DNA of 42,172 bases, taken from positions 1 to 42,172 of the forward strand of contig JADJRG010000006.1 of the NCBI GenBank assembly GCA_016712315.1, read 5' to 3'. Shown here piece by piece: positions 36,263 to 42,172 of this stretch. The notes under the pieces are model-generated. The model searched no databases, was not told the origin of the DNA, and saw only the letters and a program-made list of their open reading frames with translations. The stretch is from Nannocystis sp. GTDB taxonomy: Bacteria > Myxococcota_A > Polyangia > Nannocystales > Nannocystaceae. Numbering within the stretch: the stretch's first letter is position 1; the number at the start of each line of letters is the position of its first letter. Position numbers and translations under genes: made by a program.

Positions 36263-37250
36263 CCGCAGACCTCACCTGTTACGGCGACCTCACGCCGCTC
36301 CACGGCGTCGTCGGTGACTTCGACCTCCGCTCGCCGATGGACGTGCACACCTGGTATCACGACCAATGGCGCTCGATCGCCGATCCTCTCGGCTTCACGC
36401 AAGCGCACGAGGCCGAGCTCAGCCGGGTCAGCGCCTCCTCGATCGACGTCAACACGAGGATCCGCGCGAGCAACACCGCCGGCATCAACGCCTTCGCCCG
36501 CGCCCTCCGCGATCGCGACGACGGCGTCACCGCCGCGCACGCGCGCGTCCAGGAGGGCGTGCTGCGGCAGCTCCTCGTCGACGGTCAGACCAGCGGCCAG
36601 CTCTGGCGCGTCACCGCCGACCCCATGACCGTCACCGCAGGCGCCTGCTACCCCGACGCGGACGGTCAACTCTCGCGCGCCTTCTACCCCGATCCATCTC
36701 CCGGCTACTTCGGCGACGGCTGGCGCGGCCCCCCACCGCCGGCCGAGAGCGCCTGCGGCTGGACCACCCCGCTCACCCTCCACCTCGGCACCTTCCCGTG
36801 GGTCTACAGCACCCGCCTCGAGAGCTCGCCAGCCGCTCTACGGTGGACCCACTCGACGCTCCAGCCCGCGATCGTCGGCATGACCGCGCTCGCCCGCCTC
36901 CTCGAACCCGCAGGCAACCTCCGCCAGGACGCCCGCCAGGTCGCCGCGATCTACCAGCACTTCCGGGCTCAGACCGAGCCTCTGATCCTCCGTCTGCCGC
37001 AGTGGCAGGTCGGCCGCGCGCAGGCCGGCACCCTGTACAGCCGCGCCGGCCGCCTCCACGTCCACCAGGGGAGCACCCAGATCGCCGGTCTCATGGGCCC
37101 CCGCGGGTGGATCTCCGCGCCGGCGTACAACTACTGCGTCACCCGCTTCGCCGCTTTCTTCGCCCTTCGCCGCGCCATCCTCCGGGCCCCGCGCCATCCT
37201 CCGGGCCCTGCCTCCACGCGCAGCTCAAGGAGGCCCGCCTTGCTGTGTGA
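36259..37250 (+). CDS. Operon gene 8: hypothetical protein, 3' end uncertain
   Basis: ATG 36259 overlaps the transglycosylase stop. About 330 residues: MTADLTCYGDLTPLHGVVGD, a helical part (DVHTWYHDQWRSIADPLGFTQ, NTAGINAFARALRDRDDG), then a beta-rich part (SGQLWRVTADPMTVTAG, PLTLHLGTFPWVYSTRLESS) and helices (ALARLLEPAGNLRQDARQVAAIYQHF), with the end GWISAPAYNYCVTRFAAFFALRRAILRA. The frame then stays open through a direct repeat (gcgccatcctccgggcc twice, about 37170-37206) into the lipoprotein gene, which cannot be the natural end. A shift at this repeat gives the stop at 37248-37250 (AQLKEARLAV). Function unknown. Confidence 0.6.
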
Positions 37251-37308
37251 CCTCAGCTTCCTGGACGCAGGCTCGACGTGCACATCCGCGCTGGATTACC
37301 CTCCGGCC

Positions 37309-37668
37309 ATGTCGCACACCGCCCTGATCCCCGCCCTTTTTCTCCTCGTGCTCACCGCCTGCAAGGAGCCCGACCCCGAGCCCAACCTGCCCGGTGAGTT
37401 CGGTGAAGCCTGCATCCCCGGTGAAGCCCAAGACTCCCCCGACGGCTGCGTCGAGGGCTACCAGTGCGAGACCTACTTCTGTGCGGCCGACTGCCTCAAA
37501 GACGAGGACTGCCCCGCCATCGACGGCTTTTTGCACACCTGCTCCGCAGGCATCTGCGACATCTTCTGCAACGACGCGAATGAGTGCCCTGCACTCGAGA
37601 CACCGCTCCGCTGCCGCCCGTTTGGGAGCGCGATGTTGTGTCTTGGCGATCCCCCCGAAGGCTCTTGA
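37309..37668 (+). CDS. Operon gene 9: small Cys-rich lipoprotein
   Basis: ATG 37309 starts MSHTALIPALFLLVLTACKE, a good lipoprotein signal with lipobox LTAC. About 100 mature residues contain a dozen Cys: EACIPGEAQDSPDGCVEGYQCETYFCAADCLKDEDC, HTCSAGICDIFC, ECPALETPLRC and AMLCLGDPP. Spacing resembles the short Cys-rich modules of myxobacterial surface proteins. The stop overlaps the next gene's start (TGATG at 37666-37670), so it is translationally coupled to the operon rather than an independent insertion. The frame is in phase with the upstream gene, but no reason exists to think of a fusion. Its presence inside a putative structural operon is surprising. Confidence 0.7.
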   Translation: MSHTALIPALFLLVLTACKEPDPEPNLPGEFGEACIPGEAQDSPDGCVEGYQCETYFCAADCLKDEDCPAIDGFLHTCSAGICDIFCNDANECPALETPLRCRPFGSAMLCLGDPPEGS

Positions 37669-39552
37669 TGAAACTCGACCCCAACAGCCGCATTTTCGAC
37701 CGGGTACCAGAGCTCTTTGTGAGCCCTTTCCCCGGCGCTGATGCCTTCGCTGACGAAGCGTTCCAGGCGCTCCTCGCGAGAACAAGCGGCGAACAGACTG
37801 TTGGGCAGGCTCTTCTCACTCAGGCGGCCGGACAGGCGTGGAATCACGCTACACAGATGATGTGGAAGGCCAAGGCCACGCAGGCTGGCGACCTATTAGG
37901 CGACGTTTGGGGCCAAATTTCTTGGATCAACGAGAAACGAGACTCCATCGCGGGAATCCTAGCGGAAGTACCGTTCCCGCTCACAACAGATCCGAGCGCC
38001 CTCGTGGGTGCGATCGTCAACGTCGGGCTCGACCTCGCCCTGAACGCTGTCTCTGCGGTTCCAGTTGTCGGTTGGGTGGTTGGGATTTCGGTCGGCATTG
38101 GCAAAGCCCTAGCGCCCGTGTTCTCCGCGAGAGCAGGGGACAAAGAAGCCCGAATGCCGGCGGAGATCTTGCCCTGGCGCAGGTACAACGACGCAACAGA
38201 CCAGGCCGTGGTCCGTAGGTTCCTGAATCTTGATGCCGCAAGTGCCGACTGGACCCATGCCTTCGCCCCGCCCACTGAAGCCACGCCCTGGAAGCGCGCC
38301 GAAGGTCTAGACCCGAACGGCACCCCCGTCGGCCACGTCTTCGCCCCCTTCGCCGAGAAGAAGCAGGCGGTGGCCTGGAACGGCGGCTACGGCTGTCTCC
38401 CTGGCACGTTCCGAGTCGCCGGGATCTTGCAGCACCGCGAGCGACCCCAGCCCGAGACCGCCGCGCTCCGTTTCTACCGCGACGGCACCCTCATCCAGCG
38501 GCACGGCGACTTCACCCAGACCGGCGATTTTTTCCCTGCGCTCCAGCAGGTCGCCGGCACCGCCTGGCAGCAGGTCGCCGCGGGCGGCCCCGACACGTTC
38601 AAATTGACACCGTCGCGCTCACGACTCTCTGGCGTGACTGGTTCACCGCGCTCTACACCTCCGCGATCGAGCAGAACCTCGGCGTCTGGCTGCTCCAGTA
38701 CCTCGCCCGCGAGGTCCACGGCGAATGGCGTCTCGGCACCACCGCGGCCGGCGTGTGGAAGCCCCAGGCCGTCGACGGTACCGACGTCCCGCTCGTCACC
38801 GGCGGCGTCTTCCGCCACGGCGGCCTCGCCACCCGCGCTCGCGCACCACCTGCCTTTACTCCGACTACGTCAAAGGCAGCGCTCGCAGCCAAGCCGGCAT
38901 GCCCACCAAGTGGACGCGCGAAGGCGCCGACTACATCGCCCCCTCTCACGCCGACTTCGAGGTCAGCGCCCGCGTCCAATGCGTGCCGTGGCCCCCTGGC
39001 GAGCTGCTCCTGAGCACCTACGGCCGCGCCGACGATAGGATCGTCATCCCCGCGCTCAAGGCCGTCGCGCAGCTCCAGCGCGTCCGCCTCGCCCGCAGCC
39101 TCGACGCCGCCTATGTCCGCCCGGAGCCCGTCGGCGACAAGCCCGCCTATGCCGCCTTCCGCGACCCCGAGCTGCGGGCCCTCGCCCTAGAGCTCCGCAA
39201 AAAACTCCTTCAGCACCCGTCGCGGATGCTTGTCGAGTACGAGACCGCCCGCGAGGTCGACCCCGAGTACGCTGCCGCGCTCAAGGCCGCCGGCGTCCCC
39301 ACCACACCCGCTCAACGAGCTGCTGCGCTGTTCGGCATCCGCGGCGAGGCCGCGACCGCCGAGCCGCTCGATCCGAAGGTGCCGGCCCCGCCGCCGCCGC
39401 TGCCGCTGCAAGGTGGCCTGCCCTTCGAGCCAGATCCTAGACCAACGCGCGCCTCCTGGCTCGGCCCCGCCGTGCTCGGCGGAGCAGCCCTCTTGACGGC
39501 GATTGGCGTCGCCGTCGGGGTGTCGCGTCATCGGAGAGCTCATGCACGGTAA
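37668..39552 (+). CDS. Operon gene 10: large protein with hydrophobic hairpin and C-terminal anchor
   Basis: ATG 37668 overlaps the lipoprotein stop. Joined over two breaks (about 38605 and 38850) it has about 628 residues. Residues 1-100 helical (ADEAFQALLARTSGEQTVGQ); 111-147 hydrophobic Gly-rich (ALVGAIVNVGLDLALNAVSA, VPVVGWVVGISVGIGKAL), probably a membrane hairpin; then a long soluble part with RRYNDATDQAVVRRFLNLD, ETAALRFYRDGTLIQRHGDF, LWRDWFTALYTSAIEQNLGVW, HADFEVSARVQCVPWPPGELLLSTYG; a helical region (ELRALALELRKKLLQHP) and a Pro-rich linker; and at the end one transmembrane helix (WLGPAVLGGAALLTAIGVAVGV) with a basic tail (SRHRRAHAR). Bases 37750-38250 are less GC-rich than the surroundings. 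Family unknown. Confidence 0.65.
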
Positions 39553-39554
39553 CG

Positions 39555-39570
39555 AAGCGATGGAGGTGGG
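39555..39570 (+). promoter_or_regulatory. Shared translation leader, copy 1
   Basis: The 16 bases aagcgatggaggtggg contain the ribosome site GGAGG and recur exactly at 40145-40160 before a paralogous gene. The equal distance to the start selects GTG 39573 here. Confidence 0.75.
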
Positions 39571-39572
39571 TG

Positions 39573-40117
39573 GTGAGGGGAGCGCAGAGAAACCAAGGGA
39601 CATCGAGCACCACTGCGCCTGTGCGCAGGCCTCTCAGGTGGACGCCTGTGGAGGACAACGGCTACACCGGCTTCGCCGCATCCGCCCCGAGCGGCGGCTA
39701 CAAGGCCCTCGTCAGCAAAGGATCGCAGTGGGCCCTCTTTTTGAGAGCCCCCGCACCCGCCCGCGCCACCTCGGATGCTTTGGCGATGCCGAGGCGGCCA
39801 AAGACATCGCCCAACGGCTGCACTCGTCGGGCTGGCCAGAGACCGACGTCGGGCAGAGCCGCCCGGAACCTGCCGCAGCCCCGGACCTGCGACGTACGGT
39901 CGTCGGCCGCTACACGATCGAGTCTGATCCGATGGAAGCCGGGATCACGTGGGACGACGACCACGTGGATGTCTACCTGCACCCCTTCCGCGAGCCGGGG
40001 GCAGAGGAGCGACAGGCGCTCCGCGCCGAAGGGATCGCCGAGGAGGACCTGCCTGCGATCCTCGCGGTGCTCAGGACGCATGCGCGCGAGCTGAACGCCT
40101 TTCGTCCCCCCGACTAG
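39573..40117 (+). CDS. Operon gene 11: short paralogue of gene 12
   Basis: GTG 39573 is chosen because the 16-base leader and its spacing are the same as before the ATG of gene 12. One frame break near 39740 joins WTPVEDNGYTGFAASAPSGG, YKALVSKGSQWALF and ESPRTRPRHLGCFGDAEAAKDIAQRLHSSGW, then VVGRYTIESDPMEAGITWDD, HVDVYLHPFREPGAEERQAL and LPAILAVLRTHARELNAF. The product has about 181 residues, soluble. Gene 12 shares the motifs EDNGYxG, KALxSxGSxW, GCF, VGxYTxESD and LHPF in the same order. Function unknown; the two-part domain is a family of its own as far as I can tell. Confidence 0.62.
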
Positions 40118-40144
40118 GTCGTCTCGTCGGCGCGATTACAAACA

Positions 40145-40160
40145 AAGCGATGGAGGTGGG
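40145..40160 (+). promoter_or_regulatory. Shared translation leader, copy 2
   Basis: An exact copy of aagcgatggaggtggg, followed after two bases by ATG 40163. The duplication includes both leader and gene. Confidence 0.75.
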
Positions 40161-40162
40161 AG

Positions 40163-41209
40163 ATGAGAGCGAAATTGGGAGTGCAAGAAGTCAGGATTGT
40201 CCTGAACACCGGCGAGACCGTGGTTTTCGAGCAGGACGCGGACGGTAAGGTCCGATGCGGAGGCCGGAGCGAAGCGCCCGAGCCCAAACCCAAGCCCAAG
40301 AGCGAGCAGAAGCCCGAGCACGAGCCCAAACCCAAGCCCAAGACCAAGAGAGAGCAGCAGTCCGAGCGCGAGCCCGAGAAAAAGCCCGAGCGCGGAGCCA
40401 AGCCACAGCGCAAGTCCAAGAGCGGTAAGGCGCCCAAGAGCGAGACAGCTCCAACTCCTCAGCCGCCGCGGAAGGAACCCGAGTCGCAGGGCGCCGGCTC
40501 CCTCGACTGGAAAGAGACGGAGGACAACGGCTACCACGGGGTCTATGCGGTCTCGGGGATGGCCACCTGGAAGGCCCTGATCTCAAGGGGCTCTATTTGG
40601 TCGCTATTCCGCGAGCGCGGCAGATCGTTTGGTCAGCCGGACCACTACGGCTGCTTCCGCTCCTCGCCGAGGCTAAGGCCGCGGCGGAGGCGTTCCAAAG
40701 TCCCTGAACCGGGCGGCTCGGGGCCTCACCTTCTGCCCCGTCCCGGAGAGCGGGCTCAAACCCCGGTGGGCCCCTACACGGTGGAGTCGGACAACGTCTA
40801 TGCGCGGATCACCGGCCTGCCAGAGCCGCTCGTCGTCGAGCTTCACCCGTTTTTGCGCCTCCCCCTCGACCAAGCCTACGCGCTGCTCCCGGGCATCAGC
40901 ACCACGCACCTGGACGCGGTCGTGGAGGCCCTGGTGACCCATGCCTACGCACTCGATGCACGCCCCGCTCGCGCATCGGACCAGCCCGAGAAACCCAAAA
41001 TGACAGAAAAGAAGACCTCGAAGGACGACCGGCTCCTCAAGGGCGCGAAAGACATGGTGCCCGTCGGCGAGAAGCCACTCAAAGACAAAGACAAAGACGA
41101 AGCGCCGGCCAAGAAGGTCGAGCCAACGGTAGCCGACAAGGACAAGGAGCTACTCGCCAGCTTCGCCGCCGAGCTCGACGCGATGTTCGACGAAGAGGAG
41201 GCAAAGTGA
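40163..41209 (+). CDS. Operon gene 12: Lys/Pro-rich protein, paralogue of gene 11
   Basis: 348 codons open without stop. Residues 1-33 form a small beta part (VQEVRIVLNTGETVVFEQDADG); 35-100 are a Lys/Pro/Glu/Ser-rich unstructured linker (KPKPKSEQKPEHEPKPKPK); from about 113 the shared domain WKETEDNGYHGVYAVS, WKALISRGSIWSLF, HYGCF, then VGPYTVESDNVYARITG and LVVELHPFLRLPLD; and a Lys/Asp/Glu-rich tail ending FAAELDAMFDEEEAK. Although open, the stretch from about 40655 to 40765 reads better in another frame (LLAEAKAAAEAFQSLNRAARGL), which aligns with gene 11, so two compensating indels probably hide there. Basic linkers suggest binding to nucleic acid or acidic surfaces. Stop overlaps the next start (TGATG). 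Confidence 0.65.
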   Translation: MRAKLGVQEVRIVLNTGETVVFEQDADGKVRCGGRSEAPEPKPKPKSEQKPEHEPKPKPKTKREQQSEREPEKKPERGAKPQRKSKSGKAPKSETAPTPQPPRKEPESQGAGSLDWKETEDNGYHGVYAVSGMATWKALISRGSIWSLFRERGRSFGQPDHYGCFRSSPRLRPRRRRSKVPEPGGSGPHLLPRPGERAQTPVGPYTVESDNVYARITGLPEPLVVELHPFLRLPLDQAYALLPGISTTHLDAVVEALVTHAYALDARPARASDQPEKPKMTEKKTSKDDRLLKGAKDMVPVGEKPLKDKDKDEAPAKKVEPTVADKDKELLASFAAELDAMFDEEEAK

Positions 41210-41589
41210 TGCCCGGGTCCATCTACAAGATCGGCGCGCGCCACTACGTGGACAGCCAAGCGCTCGCCCTCCTCGCCGACGCGTACGAGCTCGTCCCGCA
41301 GGCCGGCGGGTGGCGCGTGCTCGCGGGCCGCGGCGCCGTGCACTGCGCCCTGGTGGAGGGCCGTCCCGAGCTACCGCGCCAGCGCGGCGCTCTCTACGAG
41401 ATCCACGCCGCGGGTGGCGCGGATCTCAAGGCCGAGGGTGCGAAGTGGCTCGCGGCCGGGCACGTCGCCCCCGCCCGGGAAGTACGAGCAGTGGCCAGGG
41501 TCGGCCAAGGGCGGCTGTGGCGGCTCCACCTGCGGCTGCGCTCCTGCCGCCTCCGGCACCACCCCGAGCACGCAGAGGCGACCCGATGA
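41209..41589 (+). CDS. Operon gene 13: small protein with possible Gly/Cys tail
   Basis: ATG 41209 overlaps the previous stop. 126 residues in the open frame: YKIGARHYVDSQALALLADAYELV, GGWRVLAGRGAVHCALVEGRPEL, RGALYEIHAAGGADLKAEGAKWLA. From about 41475 another frame shows better codon bias and gives KYEQWPGSAKGGCGGSTCGC, a Gly/Cys-rich tail, before the frame returns for EATR and the stop at 41587-41589 overlapping the next ATG. So two small indels are likely. The N-terminal part looks alpha/beta. No family recognised. Confidence 0.55.
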   Translation: MPGSIYKIGARHYVDSQALALLADAYELVPQAGGWRVLAGRGAVHCALVEGRPELPRQRGALYEIHAAGGADLKAEGAKWLAAGHVAPAREVRAVARVGQGRLWRLHLRLRSCRLRHHPEHAEATR

Positions 41590-42172
41590 ACGCCGCAGAA
41601 GCACTGGAGAAGCTGATCCCGCGCTGGCGCGCGAAGATGCTGGCGCGCGAGGAGCCAGATTCTCGACGGCTTCATCAGCCGTAATCGCAGCGCGCTGGAG
41701 GGTCTCGTCGAGCGCGCGTTGATGCAGCGTAACGTCAAGCGCGGCACCCCGCCGCAGACCCCTGACGCGTGGGCCGCCTACCGCCGCCTCGTCCAGCGCG
41801 AGCGGAAGTCGATCGCCAGCAAGGGAGGCGAAGCGGCCTACACGACCGCCTCGAGCGCTACCTCGAAGCGGAGCTGCTCGCCGACACCAGCCCCGAAGGA
41901 CAGGGAGTCCGCCTACCGCCTCGCCCGCACCTACGTCTATCTCCGCGCGGGAGGCGATCACCGCACTCAACGCCAACGGACAAGAGGCCGAGCCTCTGCT
42001 CCTGCAAGTCGCCCCGCCCTCGCGCTCCTCAACGAAAAAAAAAGCGACCTTGTCGTCGCCGTCCACCGACGCCGACGGTTTCCTGCACCTCAACCCCGCC
42101 ACCGACCTGACGCTGCCTGCCCGGGCTTGCCTACGCGCATCAGCGCGTTCTTCGAGATCCGCGACCAGGTCG
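41586..42172 (+). CDS. Operon gene 14: hypothetical protein, cut by the window end
   Basis: ATG 41586 overlaps the previous stop (ATGA). Joined over several breaks it reads MNAAEALEKLIPRWRAKMLA, ILDGFISRNRSALEGLVERALMQRNVK, TPDAWAAYRRLVQRERKSIASKGG, DRLERYLEAELLADTSPE, YRLARTYVYLRAREAITALNANGQEAEPLLLQVAP, then a Lys/Ser/Thr linker (at an A9 run near 42037) and DADGFLHLNPATDLTLPA. The first part is helical, the later part turns to strands. No family recognised; the gene continues beyond the window. Confidence 0.5.

Noticed and set aside
36259..37668. Fusion of operon gene 8 with the Cys-rich lipoprotein (one open frame)
   Set aside because: The lipoprotein has its own signal peptide and ATG in the middle; the read-through crosses a direct repeat likely to hide an indel.

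Overview
The window is very GC-rich DNA with strong G/C bias at third codon positions. It is dense in secreted lipoproteins whose lipobox Cys is followed by Ser/Thr/Gly/Asp-rich linkers. It also carries a Cys-rich repeat protein, a Hanks-type Ser/Thr kinase and several beta-propeller lipoproteins. This combination points to a myxobacterium, most likely of the Nannocystis/Plesiocystis side; that is an inference from style, not from a marker gene. No rRNA, tRNA or CRISPR array was seen.

A warning governs the whole annotation. Many genes that are clearly single genes by family are split into two or more frames, and most breaks lie at C or G homopolymers. Because unrelated housekeeping genes are hit alike, I read most of them as sequence errors and give one joined span per gene. 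A few genes are uninterrupted.

Layout. 1-20 kb is ordinary chromosome: a transglutaminase-elicitor-like protein next to a C11 (clostripain) protease, an esterase lipoprotein, a small membrane peptide, a propeller lipoprotein, a K+ channel, a fasciclin lipoprotein, a dimethylglycine/sarcosine dehydrogenase, a large lipoprotein, a LysM-murein endopeptidase, a conserved unknown, a tail-collar protein, a methyltransferase, a double DsbA-like isomerase and a Cys-rich secreted protein. The last lacks its 5' part and abuts a tyrosine recombinase (18.3-19.6 kb), which looks like the edge of an integrated island. A small protein and a Ser/Thr kinase follow.

21.1-26.2 kb is a mosaic of gene fragments on alternating strands (OmpA C-terminus, a helical fragment, a second copy of part of the kinase, propeller repeats, a winged-helix tail), with two GC-rich tandem repeat arrays and one intact small lipoprotein gene. 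26.4-31.1 kb holds two convergent lipoprotein genes sharing a hairpin terminator and a large repeat-bearing protein.

31.6-42.2 kb is the most unusual part: at least 14 same-strand genes, tightly packed, several with overlapping stop/start codons. They include two beta-rich proteins, several single-pass membrane proteins, a membrane-anchored lysozyme-like transglycosylase, a Cys-rich lipoprotein, two paralogous Lys-rich/beta proteins and a gene cut by the window end. I recognise no named family except the lysozyme-like fold. The architecture resembles the structural module of a tailless, membrane-containing virus or a domesticated derivative. A divergent intergenic region rich in direct and inverted repeats separates it from the large repeat protein.
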